Positions 18,735 to 28,332 are shown, numbered from the stretch's first letter. The stretch is DNA of 64,000 bases from Actinomycetales bacterium (GCA_017308515.1 JAFKEN010000006.1:602479-666478); one strand, 5' to 3'. The notes: generated by a model not told the origin, from the letters alone. Program-made: numbers and translations.

Positions 18735-19187
18735 TCACTGCGCTCCGCACAGCTCGGCGAGCACGCCCGAGCTGGTGTCGCCGATGCAGGGGTCGAAGGT
18801 CCAGAGCACGAGGGATCCCAACACGAGGAGGACGACGGTGGCTACCAGGAGCGCACCGAGGAGCACCGCGCGCAGGGCGCCGCGCGCGTAGTCGTTGACG
18901 ATCGTGCGCATCCCGTTCGCGCCGTGGATGAGGGCGAGCCAGAGGATGAGCGAATCCCACACGATCCAGAACGGGTTCGCGAGTTTGCCGGCCACGAAGG
19001 CGAAGTCGATCGCCCGCACGCCGGTGCCGAGGAACATGTTGATGAGCAGGTGGCCGAAGATCAGGACCACGAGCAGGATCCCCGAGGCGCGCATGTACAG
19101 CCACGCCCGCTTCTCGAGGCCCCGGGCCTTGCGCGGCGCGCGCGAGTAGCGCGGCGGCTCGACGGTCGTCGTCGCGGTGTCGGACAT
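18735..19187 (-). CDS. sdhD: Succinate dehydrogenase membrane anchor subunit
   Basis: A 150-residue anchor with three transmembrane helices (about 35-55, 75-95 and 110-132). With SdhC it binds heme b and quinone; the heme-region His lies in [11 protein letters not shown]. The ATG at 19187 is preceded by GGAGGT at 7 nt, which decides the start over a GTG at 19196 that would overlap sdhC. The position in sdhCDAB supports the call. Confidence 0.94.
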   Translation of the reverse strand: MSDTATTTVEPPRYSRAPRKARGLEKRAWLYMRASGILLVVLIFGHLLINMFLGTGVRAIDFAFVAGKLANPFWIVWDSLILWLALIHGANGMRTIVNDYARGALRAVLLGALLVATVVLLVLGSLVLWTFDPCIGDTSSGVLAELCGAQ

Positions 19188-19188
19188 C

Positions 19189-19626
19189 TCAGGCACCTCC
19201 GAACACGTGCATGAGGTGGCGCGGGAGGAAGCCGGCCAGCAGCGCCACCCAGAGCACGATCGCGATCCAGAACAGCGGGCGCTGCACGCGGGTCGCGCCG
19301 GGGATGAAGTCGATCGCGATGATGCGCAGTCCGTTGAGCGCGTGCAGGCCGATCGCGGCCACGAGGCCCGCCTCGCCCAGGCCCATGATGGGCGTCTTGT
19401 AGGTGCCGATCACCGCGTCGTACGCGTCGGCGTCGAGCCGCACGAGCGCCGTGTCGAGGATGTGCACCAGCAGGAAGAAGAAGATCGCCACGCCGGTGAT
19501 GCGGTGCAGCACCCACGACCACATGCCCTCACGGCCCCGGTACAGGGTGCCGGCGATACGGCGCGGCTTCGGCGGATCGATCGTCGCGGTCGCGGCACCG
19601 GATGCGGGGCCGCTCTCCTCGTGCAT
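19189..19626 (-). CDS. sdhC: Succinate dehydrogenase cytochrome b556 subunit
   Basis: A 145-residue three-helix subunit with the family motif GMWSWVLHRITGVAIFFFLLVH and a second conserved His region GLHALNGLRIIAID. First gene of the operon. The ATG at 19626 has GGGAGT about nine bases upstream; the open frame extends eight codons further without support. A TAGACT -10 box lies about 97 nt upstream. Confidence 0.94.
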   Translation of the reverse strand: MHEESGPASGAATATIDPPKPRRIAGTLYRGREGMWSWVLHRITGVAIFFFLLVHILDTALVRLDADAYDAVIGTYKTPIMGLGEAGLVAAIGLHALNGLRIIAIDFIPGATRVQRPLFWIAIVLWVALLAGFLPRHLMHVFGGA

Positions 19627-19654
19627 GGAAATCGGACTCCCTCGGAGCACTCAC

Positions 19655-19676
19655 CCGGGTACGACTCGGTACCCGG
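19655..19676 (-). other. Hairpin in the sdh leader
   Basis: A perfect 8-bp stem CCGGGTAC / GTACCCGG with a 6-nt loop lies between the putative sdh promoter and the sdhC start. Whether it is an RNA element or a DNA-binding site cannot be told. Confidence 0.5.
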
Positions 19677-19722
19677 TGCGGTCGACGGGTGGCTCGCCGG
19701 TCGCGTCGGAACGGACCCCCTC

Positions 19723-19728
19723 AGTCTA
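19723..19728 (-). promoter_or_regulatory. -10 box of the sdh operon
   Basis: TAGACT on the minus strand, giving a leader of about 90 nt before sdhC. No strong -35 box was found. Confidence 0.45.
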
Positions 19729-19830
19729 GAGGGCGCGCACCGCGGACGCCGACCGCGGCGGACCCGGAATGTCTCGACGTCGAGACAGATCCGGCCGCCG
19801 CGCCCCGATCCGGGAGGCCGGGTCCACCGC

Positions 19831-20991
19831 TCAGGCGCCGGCGCGGGTGCCGAGCGGGGCGGTGCCGTCGAGGGCCCCGGCGCGCGCGGCGATGACGCTC
19901 GCGTAGTGCCCGAGCAGGTCGTCGCAGACCGCCGACCACGAGCGGTCGGCCACCTTGCGCCGCCCCGCCTGGCCCATGCGCGAACGCCGCTCCGGGCTCG
20001 CCACGAGCGCCTCGACCGCCTCGCGCAGTGCGCCCTCGCGGACCGGGTCGAACAGCAGGCCGTCGACCCCGTGATCGATGAGGTCGATCGGTCCGCCCGC
20101 CCGCGGGGCCGCGATCGGCAGGCCCGACGCGTGGGCCTCTTGCAGGGTCTGGCCGAAGGTCTCCTCCAGCCCGGTGTGGGCGAAGACGTCGAAGGCGGCG
20201 TAGGCGTCGGCGAGCTCCTCCCCGCGCAGGGTGCCCAGGAAGTCGACCGGCATGCCCTGTAGCGCTCGCGTCACGAGCGGCATCGACGGGCCGTCGCCGA
20301 CGACCGCGAGCCGCACGCCCGGCAGGCCGCGCAGTTCGGCCAGTCGCTCGACGCTCTTCTCCGGCGCCACGCGGCCCACGTAGCCGACGACGACCTCGCC
20401 GTCCGGCGCGAGCCGCGCGCGCAGGGCCGCGACCGCGGCCGAGGCGCGGCGCTCCGGGTGGTAGGTGACGACATCCACGCCGCGGCCCCACCGCTCCAGA
20501 CGGCTGACGCCGGCGGTGCGCAGGGCGGTCATCGCCGTCGTGGACGGGACGAGCGTCAGGTCGGCGCCCTCGTGGATCCACCGCACCACCCGCCAGGCGA
20601 AGCTCGAGGCGACCGCCAGCCGGTTGCGGCGCGCGTAGCCGGAGACGTCGGTCTGGTAGATCGCGACGCTCGGCACCCCGAGCCGGTTCGCGGAGGCGAT
20701 CGCCTGCGCGCCGAGCAGGAAGGGCGCCGCGACGTGCAGCACGTCGGGCTGGAAGGCCGAGATCAGGCTCGAGACCTGCGAGTTGGGCAGCCCCACCGGG
20801 AACTGGCGGTAGGCGAGCGCCGGCACCTCGTGCACGTCGAAGCCCGCGTACCGGCGGGGGGATCCGGCGGCCGGCACGATGAGCATCGCCTCGTGCCCGG
20901 CGTCGGCGAGGTGCTCCATGACCTTCACGACGCTCGTGGTCACCCCGTTGAGGGTCGGGAGAAAGCTCTCGCTGACGATCGCGACGCGCAT
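19831..20991 (-). CDS. GT4 glycosyltransferase, probable mannosyltransferase of the PimB/MgtA type
   Basis: A 386-residue GT-B fold enzyme. The N-terminal Rossmann half starts MRVAIVSESFLPTLNGVTTSV, a sequence typical of actinobacterial lipid mannosyltransferases. The C-terminal donor half has VGYVGRVAPEKSVERL, the EX7E-like HTGLEETFGQTLQEAHASGLP and GGPIDLI. GDP-mannose use fits the divergent manC next door, but the acceptor is not known. The start is the second ATG (20991), which puts GGGGAGG nine bases away; an ATG two codons upstream is only 3 nt from it. Confidence 0.88.
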   Translation of the reverse strand: MRVAIVSESFLPTLNGVTTSVVKVMEHLADAGHEAMLIVPAAGSPRRYAGFDVHEVPALAYRQFPVGLPNSQVSSLISAFQPDVLHVAAPFLLGAQAIASANRLGVPSVAIYQTDVSGYARRNRLAVASSFAWRVVRWIHEGADLTLVPSTTAMTALRTAGVSRLERWGRGVDVVTYHPERRASAAVAALRARLAPDGEVVVGYVGRVAPEKSVERLAELRGLPGVRLAVVGDGPSMPLVTRALQGMPVDFLGTLRGEELADAYAAFDVFAHTGLEETFGQTLQEAHASGLPIAAPRAGGPIDLIDHGVDGLLFDPVREGALREAVEALVASPERRSRMGQAGRRKVADRSWSAVCDDLLGHYASVIAARAGALDGTAPLGTRAGA

Positions 20992-21181
20992 CGGCATTCA
21001 CCTCCCCGGTGCGCTCCACGGTAGGAAGCGGGTCGGGCGGGCCGGTGAACTCCGCGTGTCGTGTCGCCGACGAACGGGGGTCGGGCGGCTGCACGGTCGG
21101 TCCCGCCGGGCCCGCTGAGGGCACGTCGGCCCCGCACCCGGGGCTGGGGGCGGCGTCCGTCGCCCGCCTAGGCTGGGCGGT

Positions 21182-22303
21182 ATGGCGAACGGTGCGCGCG
21201 GCCTCGACCGATTCCGGGCGGTTATCCCGGCCGGCGGAATCGGATCCCGGCTCTGGCCGCTGTCGCGGGCGGACGCCCCGAAGTTCCTCCACGACCTCAC
21301 CGGTTCGGGGGAGACGCTGCTGCGCGGCACGTGGGAACGGCTGGAGCCGCTCTGCGGTGCCGACCGCATCATGGTCGTGACCGGGCGCGCGCATCGCGAC
21401 GCCGTCGAACGGCAGCTGCCGGAGCTCACCGACCCGAACATCGTGCTCGAGGCCGAACCCCGTGACTCGTCGGTCGCGATCGGGCTCGCCGCGGCGATCC
21501 TGCGCCGCCGCGACCCCGAGGCGATCATCGGCTCCTTCGCCGCCGACCACGTCATCGGTGACGCCGACGCGTTCCGGTCGACCGTCGTGCAGGCCGTCGC
21601 GGCGGCCGACGCCGGCTACATCGCCACGATCGGGATCCGGCCGACCGAGCCGGCCGTCGGCTTCGGGTACATCCGCGTCGGCGACGCCCTCGCGGTCGAG
21701 GGCGCGCCCGACGCGGCGCTCGTCGAACGGTTCGTCGAGAAGCCCGACCGGGAGACCGCCGAGCGCTACCTCGCCGAAGGCGGTTACCTCTGGAACGCCG
21801 GCATGTTCATCGCCCGCGCCGACGTGCTTCTCGACCAGCTCGCGGCGGACCGGCCGCAGCTGCGCGCCGACCTCGAGGAGCTCGCGGAGGCGTGGGACGA
21901 TCCCGCGCTCCGGGGACCCGCCGTCGACCGCGTCTGGCCCCGGCTCGAGAAGGTCGCGATCGACTACTCGGTCGCCGAGCCCGCCGCCGCCGCGGGGCGG
22001 CTCGCCGTGATCCCGGGGTCCTTCGCCTGGGATGACGTCGGCGACTTCGCCTCGATCGCCAAGCTGATCTCGCAGGGGCGCACCGACCTCGCGATCCTCG
22101 GCGAGAACGCCCGCGTGCTCGCCGACGCCTCCACCGGCATCGTCGTCAGTCAGAGCGGCCGGATCATCTCCCTCGTCGGCGTGAAGGACATCGTCGTCGT
22201 CGACACGCCCGACGCGCTGCTCGTCACCACGAGCGCCGACGCCCAGCGCGTCAAGAGCGTCGTTGACGCCCTCAAGCTCAGTGGGCGCACCGAGGTGTTG
22301 TGA
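21182..22303 (+). CDS. manC: Mannose-1-phosphate guanylyltransferase
   Basis: Makes GDP-mannose from GTP and mannose 1-phosphate for glycolipids and glycans. It has 373 residues; the nucleotidyl-transfer signature GGIGSRLWPLSRADAPK is near residue 18, FVEKPDRETAERY near 181, and WNAGMFIARADV follows. There is no C-terminal isomerase (ManA) domain, so it is monofunctional. Leaderless: a TAGGCT -10 at 21169-21174 lies 7 nt before the ATG. It is divergent from the GT4 gene that could use its product. Confidence 0.95.
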   Translation: MANGARGLDRFRAVIPAGGIGSRLWPLSRADAPKFLHDLTGSGETLLRGTWERLEPLCGADRIMVVTGRAHRDAVERQLPELTDPNIVLEAEPRDSSVAIGLAAAILRRRDPEAIIGSFAADHVIGDADAFRSTVVQAVAAADAGYIATIGIRPTEPAVGFGYIRVGDALAVEGAPDAALVERFVEKPDRETAERYLAEGGYLWNAGMFIARADVLLDQLAADRPQLRADLEELAEAWDDPALRGPAVDRVWPRLEKVAIDYSVAEPAAAAGRLAVIPGSFAWDDVGDFASIAKLISQGRTDLAILGENARVLADASTGIVVSQSGRIISLVGVKDIVVVDTPDALLVTTSADAQRVKSVVDALKLSGRTEVL

Positions 22304-22480
22304 GTTCGTCGCGCGGCCCGCGCAGCGATGGTGCGTCGGACGCATCGATCGTGCGTGCGCGGAGCGCGATCCGCCATGTTCAGGGCGTCAACATTTCGTC
22401 GCGGTTACACCGGGATCGCGGGTTCGTAACGGTTGCGTCGCGGAGCCGTCGGGCCTTCCAACGGGGTCCGATCCAGCGGG

Positions 22481-22486
22481 TAGTCT
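22481..22486 (+). promoter_or_regulatory. -10 box of the BMP lipoprotein gene
   Basis: TAGTCT, 49 nt before the GTG start of the lipoprotein, in a 232-bp gap with no gene. The same gap contains GTAACGGTTGC at 22426-22436, identical to the core of the ArsR operator near 38860. Confidence 0.45.
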
Positions 22487-22535
22487 CGGCGACACCTGCT
22501 CGCCGACTGCGCGGGCGCACACTTGGAGGAACACA

Positions 22536-23633
22536 GTGACCCACACCACGCGCAAGGCCGCTCTCGCCGGCCTCGCCCTGCTCGGCGCGAGCTCGCTCGT
22601 GCTGGCCGGCTGCGCCGCCGCTCCCGACAGCGGCGAGACCACCGGCCCCGCCCTCGACTTCAAGCCCTGCATGGTCTCCGACCTGGGCGGGTTCGACGAC
22701 AAGTCGTTCAACCAGCTCGGCTACGAGGGCATCACCGAGGCCGCCAAGGAGCTCGGCGTCGAGGCCACCACGGTCGAGTCGAACGCCGAGTCGGACTACG
22801 TGCCGAACATCGAGAACCTCGTCTCCGAGGGCTGCGACCTGATCGTCACGGTCGGCTTCGCCCTCTCGGCGGCGACCGTCGAGGAGGCGCTCGCCAACCC
22901 CGACGTCATGTTCGCGATCGTCGACGACGCGGCGGACAACGACTTCAACGGCGAGACCGACGCCCCGAACATCAAGCCGATCCTGTTCGACACCTCGCAG
23001 GCCGCGTTCCTCGCCGGCTACGTGATGGCCTCGTACTCGACCTCGGGCATCGTGGGCACCTACGGCGGCATGAACTTCCCGACCGTGTCGATCTTCATGG
23101 ACGGCGCCGCTCAGGGCATCGACTACTACAACAGCGAGATGGGCACCTCCGTGAGCCTCCTCGGCTGGGACGAGGCCGCGCAGGACGGCACCTTCATCGG
23201 CTCGTTCGAGGCGGGCACCGACTCGTACAACGCCGCGAAGAACCTGATCGACCAGGGCGCCGACGTGCTGCTGCCGGTCGGCGGCCCGATCTACCAGTCG
23301 GCCATCGAGGCCATCGCCGACTCCGGCAAGGACGTCGCGATGGTCGGTGTCGATGCCGACCTCACCGAGACGGACCCCGACTCGGCGTCGCTGTTCCTGA
23401 CCTCGATCCTCAAGCAGATCAAGGTCGCGGTCGCCGAGGTCACCAAGGAGGCCTCCAGCGGGTCGCTCGACTACTCGCCGTACATCGGCACCCTCGGCAA
23501 CAGCGGGGTCGGCATCGCGCCGTTCCACGACTTCGAGTCGAAGGTCAAGCCGGAGCTCTCGGGCGAGGTCGACGCCATCGCGGAGGGCATCATCGGCGGC
23601 ACCATCCCGGTGAAGTCCTACCTCGCCGGCTGA
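22536..23633 (+). CDS. BMP-family nucleoside-binding lipoprotein
   Basis: Extracellular substrate-binding subunit of a nucleoside ABC importer, 365 residues. It has a lipoprotein signal peptide with lipobox LAGC and lipid-attached C26. The family motif MVSDLGGFDDKSFNQLGYEG is clear, as are later TVGFALSAA and GIVGTYGGMNFP. The GTG start has GGAGG six bases upstream. It precedes the matching ATPase and two permeases, and deaminase and phosphorylase genes, which point to nucleosides as the ligand. Confidence 0.94.
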   Translation: MTHTTRKAALAGLALLGASSLVLAGCAAAPDSGETTGPALDFKPCMVSDLGGFDDKSFNQLGYEGITEAAKELGVEATTVESNAESDYVPNIENLVSEGCDLIVTVGFALSAATVEEALANPDVMFAIVDDAADNDFNGETDAPNIKPILFDTSQAAFLAGYVMASYSTSGIVGTYGGMNFPTVSIFMDGAAQGIDYYNSEMGTSVSLLGWDEAAQDGTFIGSFEAGTDSYNAAKNLIDQGADVLLPVGGPIYQSAIEAIADSGKDVAMVGVDADLTETDPDSASLFLTSILKQIKVAVAEVTKEASSGSLDYSPYIGTLGNSGVGIAPFHDFESKVKPELSGEVDAIAEGIIGGTIPVKSYLAG

Positions 23634-23648
23634 CGCACCGCGTCACCA

Positions 23649-23680
23649 CGGGGGCCGATCCGTTCGCGGGTCGGCCCCCG
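23649..23680 (+). terminator. Hairpin after the lipoprotein gene
   Basis: A perfect 10-bp stem CGGGGGCCGA / TCGGCCCCCG with a 12-nt loop, 16 nt after the stop. It has no T-tract. Such hairpins often protect or partly end the transcript of a highly expressed binding protein. Confidence 0.6.
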
Positions 23681-23722
23681 CTCATTCCCTCGGCGGCGCT
23701 CCCACCCGCGCGTCGCCCCGAC

Positions 23723-23728
23723 TAGCCT
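23723..23728 (+). promoter_or_regulatory. -10 box of the nucleoside transporter ATPase
   Basis: TAGCCT 63 nt before the ATPase start suggests an internal promoter downstream of the lipoprotein hairpin. Confidence 0.4.
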
Positions 23729-23791
23729 GAGAGGGTCGCGACGACGCGATCCCGACGTCGCCCCGTGCCGACCCTGACGTGGAGGACATCC

Positions 23792-25300
23792 GTGAAACTC
23801 GAGCTCCGCGGGATCACCAAGCGGTTCGGCAGCCTGGTCGCCAACGACCACATCGACCTCACGGTCGAGCCGGGCGAGATCCACTGCCTCCTGGGGGAGA
23901 ACGGCGCGGGCAAGTCGACGCTCATGAACGTGCTCTACGGGCTCTACCAGCCCGACGGCGGCGACATCCTGCTCGACGACCGGGTCGTGCACTTCGCCGG
24001 GCCGGGCGACGCGATGCGCGCCGGCATCGGCATGGTGCACCAGCACTTCATGCTCATCCCGGTCTTCACGGTCGCCGAGAACGTCGCCCTCGGGCACGAG
24101 GCGACCCGGGCGGGAGTGCTCGATCTCGAGGCCTCGCGCACGCTCGTGCGCGAGATCTCCGCGCGCTTCGGCTTCGACCTCGACCCCGACGCCCTCGTCG
24201 AGGATCTCCCGGTCGGCGTTCAGCAGCGCGTCGAGATCGTCAAGGCCCTCAGCCGCGACGCCCAGGTGCTCGTCTTCGACGAGCCGACGGCCGTGCTGAC
24301 GCCCCAGGAGACCGACGAGTTCATGGCGATCATGCGCCAGCTGCGCGACGAGGGCACCTCGATCGTCTTCATCACCCACAAGCTGCGCGAGGTGAAGGAG
24401 GTGGCCGACCGGATCACGGTCGTACGCCTCGGCAAGGTCGTCGGCGAGGCCTCGCCCAGCGCCTCGAGCACCGACCTGGCCTCGATGATGGTGGGCCGCG
24501 CCGTCGACCTGTCGGTGCACAAGGATCCGCCCCAGCTCGGGGATCCGGCCCTCGTCGTGCGCGACCTCGCGGTCGCCGACGCGCTCGGCAATCACGTCGT
24601 CGACGGGATCGACCTCGAGGTGCGTGGCGGCGAGATCCTCTGCATCGCGGGGGTGCAGGGCAACGGGCAGACCGAACTCGTCGAGGCCCTCGTCGGCCTG
24701 CAGGATCGCGTCTCGGGTTCGGCCGAGCTCAACGGGCGCCAGCTGCTCGGCCGCCCCACGCGCGAGGTCATCGACGAGGGCGTCGGATTCGTGCCGGAGG
24801 ACCGCACCCTCGACGGCCTCGTCGGCGGGTTCACGATCGCCGAGAACCTCATGCTCGACCGCTCCGACGGCGCGCCCTTCGTGCGCCGGGGCGCGCTGCA
24901 GCGCGGTCTGCTCGACGAGTTCGCCCAGGAGAAGCTGGAGAGCTTCGACATCCGTGCGCAGGGCATCCGCACCAAGGTCGGCACGCTCTCCGGCGGCAAC
25001 CAGCAGAAGGTCGTGCTCGCCCGCGAGCTGAGCCGCGAGCTGTCGCTGCTGATCGCGTCGCAGCCGACTCGCGGCCTCGACGTCGGGTCGATCGAGTTCG
25101 TGCACGAGCAGATGGTCGCGGTGCGCGACTCCGGCATCCCGGTGGTGGTCGTGTCGACCGAGCTCGACGAGGTGGTCGGCCTCGCCGACCGCATCGCCGT
25201 GATGTACAAGGGCCGCATCGTCGGCATCGTGCCGCCCGACACCCCGCGCGAGCAGCTCGGGCTCATGATGGCCGGCGAGCGGATCGAGGAGGCGGCATGA
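23792..25300 (+). CDS. Nucleoside ABC importer ATP-binding protein
   Basis: A 502-residue protein with two tandem ATPase domains. The first has Walker A GENGAGKST, a signature-like PVGVQQRVEI and Walker B VLVFDEPTAVLTPQE. The second has a degenerate P-loop (GVQGNGQTE) and LSGGNQQKVVLARE, the pattern of YufO/NupO-type nucleoside and sugar importers. GTG start with GGAGG six bases upstream. It overlaps the next gene by 4 nt (ATGA). Confidence 0.95.
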   Translation: MKLELRGITKRFGSLVANDHIDLTVEPGEIHCLLGENGAGKSTLMNVLYGLYQPDGGDILLDDRVVHFAGPGDAMRAGIGMVHQHFMLIPVFTVAENVALGHEATRAGVLDLEASRTLVREISARFGFDLDPDALVEDLPVGVQQRVEIVKALSRDAQVLVFDEPTAVLTPQETDEFMAIMRQLRDEGTSIVFITHKLREVKEVADRITVVRLGKVVGEASPSASSTDLASMMVGRAVDLSVHKDPPQLGDPALVVRDLAVADALGNHVVDGIDLEVRGGEILCIAGVQGNGQTELVEALVGLQDRVSGSAELNGRQLLGRPTREVIDEGVGFVPEDRTLDGLVGGFTIAENLMLDRSDGAPFVRRGALQRGLLDEFAQEKLESFDIRAQGIRTKVGTLSGGNQQKVVLARELSRELSLLIASQPTRGLDVGSIEFVHEQMVAVRDSGIPVVVVSTELDEVVGLADRIAVMYKGRIVGIVPPDTPREQLGLMMAGERIEEAA

Positions 25301-26562
25301 GCAGCCCGACCCCCACCCTGAACCCCGACGCGCCCCTGCCGGGCGAGGACGACGGCGAGCGCGCGAACCGTTGGAACGACCTGCTGCGCCGCATCGCGAC
25401 CGGCAACGCCCTCGTCTCGGTGCTCGCCGTGCTGCTCGCGATCGTCGTCGGCGGCGTGCTCATCGCGGTCACCGACGAGGGCGTGCAGACCGCGGCGGGC
25501 TACTTCTTCGCCCGCCCCGGCGACACCTTCGCCGCCATCTGGAAGGCCGTCTCGGGCGCCTACGTCGCCCTGTTCCAGGGCTCGATCATCGACTTCCGCC
25601 AGTCCGATCCGCTGCGCGCGCTGAAGCCGATCACCCAGACGCTGCTGTTCGCGAGCCCGCTCATCGCCGCCGGACTCGGCGTGGCGATCGCCTTCCGCGT
25701 GGGCCTGTTCAACATCGGCGGCCGCGGGCAGATCCTGGTCGGGGCCGGCTTCGCCGGGTACGCGAGCTTCGCGTGGGATCTGCCGCCGGTGATCCACGTG
25801 ATCGTCGCGCTCGCGCTCGGCATCGCGGGCGGCGCGCTCTGGGGCGGCATCGCGGGCTTCCTCAAGGCCCGCACCGGCGCGCACGAGGTGATCGTCACGA
25901 TCATGCTCAACTACGTCGCGTACTACCTGCTGAGCTTCCTGCTGCGCACCCCGCTGCTGCAGAACCCCGGCTCGAACAACCCCAAGACCCCGCCCGCGCT
26001 CCCGTCCGCGCAGCTGCCGGCGATCCTCCCCGAGCCCTTCAAGCTGCACGTCGGGTTCATCCTCGTGATCGCCGCCACGGTGTTCGCGTGGTGGCTCATC
26101 GAGCGCTCGAGCCTGGGATTCAAGTTCCGCGCCGTCGGGCTCAACCCGCACGCCGCGCGCACCGCGGGCATCAACGTCGACCGGATGTACCTCTACGTCA
26201 TGCTCTTCGCCGGCGGCTTCGCGGGCCTCGCGGCGGCCAACGAGGTGCTGGGCACGACGACGACCGGCTTCACCTCCGGGGTGGATGCGGGCATCGGCTT
26301 CGACGCGATCACCGTCGCGCTCCTGGGCCGCTCGACCCCGTGGGGCACGTTCGCCGCCGGCCTGCTGTTCGGTGCGTTCAAGTCCGGCGGGTTCGCGATG
26401 CAGGCCTCGCAGGGCATCCCGATCGACATCGTGCTCGTCGTGCAGTCGATGATCGTGCTCTTCATCGCGGCGCCGCCCCTCGTGCGCTCGATCTTCCGGC
26501 TGCCGCAGCCGGGGCGCCCGCGGCGACGAGCCAAGTCCGAGCCGAAGGCGGTGGCGTCATGA
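25297..26562 (+). CDS. Nucleoside ABC importer permease (first)
   Basis: A 421-residue membrane permease of the BPD_transp_2 family with eight or more helices. Characteristic are FRVGLFNIGGRGQILVGAGF, the long hydrophobic LALGIAGGALWGGIAGFLKA, and FKFRAVGLNPHAARTAGINV. The N-terminal 30 residues are polar. The ATG overlaps the ATPase stop. Confidence 0.95.
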   Translation: MSSPTPTLNPDAPLPGEDDGERANRWNDLLRRIATGNALVSVLAVLLAIVVGGVLIAVTDEGVQTAAGYFFARPGDTFAAIWKAVSGAYVALFQGSIIDFRQSDPLRALKPITQTLLFASPLIAAGLGVAIAFRVGLFNIGGRGQILVGAGFAGYASFAWDLPPVIHVIVALALGIAGGALWGGIAGFLKARTGAHEVIVTIMLNYVAYYLLSFLLRTPLLQNPGSNNPKTPPALPSAQLPAILPEPFKLHVGFILVIAATVFAWWLIERSSLGFKFRAVGLNPHAARTAGINVDRMYLYVMLFAGGFAGLAAANEVLGTTTTGFTSGVDAGIGFDAITVALLGRSTPWGTFAAGLLFGAFKSGGFAMQASQGIPIDIVLVVQSMIVLFIAAPPLVRSIFRLPQPGRPRRRAKSEPKAVAS

Positions 26563-27839
26563 CCGCTGCGACGGTGACGGCGCCGGAGCGCTCCGGGGTG
26601 GGCCGGCTCGACCGGCGCTCCTGGAAGGTGCCGATCGCGTTCGGCCTGGTGACGCTCGCCGCGCTCGTGCTGTTCGTGATCCTGGGTCGCGACCGCATCG
26701 TGTCGTTCAACCTGTCGACCGGCACCGATCTCATCCAGCTTCCCCTTCTCGCGTTCCCGGCGCTCGCCGGCGGGATCGTCGTCACCGTCGTGCTCGCGGT
26801 CGTGACGGCGTTCGCGGTGTTCCGGGTCTGGGAGCGCCGGCCGGTGCCCCTGTGGGTCATCGTGATCGGCACGGTCGTCGCGATCGTCGGCTTCCTCGCC
26901 TGGGCGGGGGCCGGCGCCACGCTCCAGGTGCCGGGTCTGCTGACCGGCACCCTGTTCCTGGCGACCCCGCTCGTCTACGGCGCCCTGGCCGGCGTCATCG
27001 GCGAGCGCGGCGGCGTCGTCAACATCGCGATCGAGGCCCAGCTGCTCGGTGGCGCCTTCACCTCCGCGGTGGTGGCCAGCCTCACGCAGCAGCCCTTCGT
27101 CGGGCTCGCCGCGGCGGGTCTCGCGGGCATGCTCGTCGCGTTCCTGCTGGCCGCCTTCGCGATCAAGTACTTCGTCGAGCAGGTGATCGTCGGCGTCGTC
27201 ATCAACGTGCTCGTCTCCGGCCTCACCGGGTTCCTGTACTCGCAGGTGTTGACCGAGAACCGCCAGCTGCTCAACTCCCCGGTGCGCTTCGACCGCATCG
27301 ACATCCCGTTGCTGAGTCAGATCCCGGTGATCGGGCCGACCCTCTTCCGGCAGACGATCCTCGTCTACCTGATGTACGTGATCGTCGCGGTCGTCGCCTT
27401 CGCGCTCTACCGCACGAAGTGGGGTCTGCGGCTGCGCGCCGTGGGCGAGCACCCGAAGGCGGCGGACACGGTCGGCATCAACGTCGCCCGCACGCGCTTC
27501 TGGAACGTGGCGCTCGCCGGCGTCATCGCCGGCTTCGGCGGGGCGTTCTTCACGCTCGGATCCAACGGCGCCTTCAACAAGGACATGACGAACGGCGCGG
27601 GCTTCATCGCCCTCGCGGCGGTCATCTTCGGCGGCTGGGACCCGGTACGGGCGACCCTGGCGGCGCTGCTGTTCGGGTTCGCCTCGAACCTGCAGAACGC
27701 GCTCAGCGTGATCGGCTCGCCGGTGCCGAGCGAGTTCATGCTCATGCTGCCCTACGTCGTGACGATCGCCGCGGTCGCCGGACTCGTCGGCCGGTCGCGA
27801 GCCCCCGCCGCGGACGGCGTGCCGTACATCAAGAGCTGA
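26559..27839 (+). CDS. Nucleoside ABC importer permease (second)
   Basis: The 426-residue partner permease. Motifs parallel the first: GVIGERGGVVNIAIEAQLLG, LRLRAVGEHPKAADTVGINV. It carries extra N-terminal helices before the core (residues 25-150). It overlaps the first permease by 4 nt; the complex is expected to be lipoprotein + ATPase + this heterodimer. Confidence 0.95.
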   Translation: MTAATVTAPERSGVGRLDRRSWKVPIAFGLVTLAALVLFVILGRDRIVSFNLSTGTDLIQLPLLAFPALAGGIVVTVVLAVVTAFAVFRVWERRPVPLWVIVIGTVVAIVGFLAWAGAGATLQVPGLLTGTLFLATPLVYGALAGVIGERGGVVNIAIEAQLLGGAFTSAVVASLTQQPFVGLAAAGLAGMLVAFLLAAFAIKYFVEQVIVGVVINVLVSGLTGFLYSQVLTENRQLLNSPVRFDRIDIPLLSQIPVIGPTLFRQTILVYLMYVIVAVVAFALYRTKWGLRLRAVGEHPKAADTVGINVARTRFWNVALAGVIAGFGGAFFTLGSNGAFNKDMTNGAGFIALAAVIFGGWDPVRATLAALLFGFASNLQNALSVIGSPVPSEFMLMLPYVVTIAAVAGLVGRSRAPAADGVPYIKS

Positions 27840-27858
27840 CCGGGTCGGAGGCCCCACC

Positions 27859-28332
27859 ATGCCCGAATCCGTCGTGCCGCCCGCGGCCGTGTCGGAGGCG
27901 GCCGCCGCCTCGCCGGTCGATGTCGCCGCGATCGACTGGGACGGCCTGCGCGCCGCCGCCGTCGAGGCCTCGAGCCACGCCTACGTGCCCTACTCGCGCT
28001 TCCCGGTCGGGGTGGCCGCGCTCGTCGACGACGGGCGCGTGCTCACGGGCGCCAACGTCGAGAACGCGTCGTACGGGCTGACGCTGTGCGCCGAGTGCGC
28101 ACTGGTCTCGAGCCTGCACATGACCGGGGGAGGCGCGCTCGTCGCGTTCGCGTGCGTCGACGGTCACGGCGAGGCGCTCATGCCCTGCGGGCGGTGCCGG
28201 CAATTGCTCTTCGAGCACTCGGCGGAGGGGATGCTGCTCGCCACCGTCTCCGGCATCCGCACGATCGACGAGGTGATCCCCGACGCCTTCGGGCCGCGGA
28301 CCCTCGCCGCCTACCGAGCCGAGGAATCATGA
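27859..28332 (+). CDS. cdd: Cytidine deaminase
   Basis: Converts cytidine and deoxycytidine to uridine and deoxyuridine. It has 157 residues with the zinc motifs GANVENASYGLTLCAECAL and PCGRCRQLL, and the substrate loop YVPYSRFPVGVA. It lies 19 nt after the permease and overlaps the next gene, so imported nucleosides are processed by co-transcribed enzymes. The first ~20 residues are Ala/Val-rich and not part of the fold. Confidence 0.96.
   Translation: MPESVVPPAAVSEAAAASPVDVAAIDWDGLRAAAVEASSHAYVPYSRFPVGVAALVDDGRVLTGANVENASYGLTLCAECALVSSLHMTGGGALVAFACVDGHGEALMPCGRCRQLLFEHSAEGMLLATVSGIRTIDEVIPDAFGPRTLAAYRAEES

Noticed and set aside
22535-23725. 400-codon frame overlapping the BMP lipoprotein gene
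   Set aside because: It shares the DNA of a clear lipoprotein gene in another frame and reads as Arg/His-rich noise.
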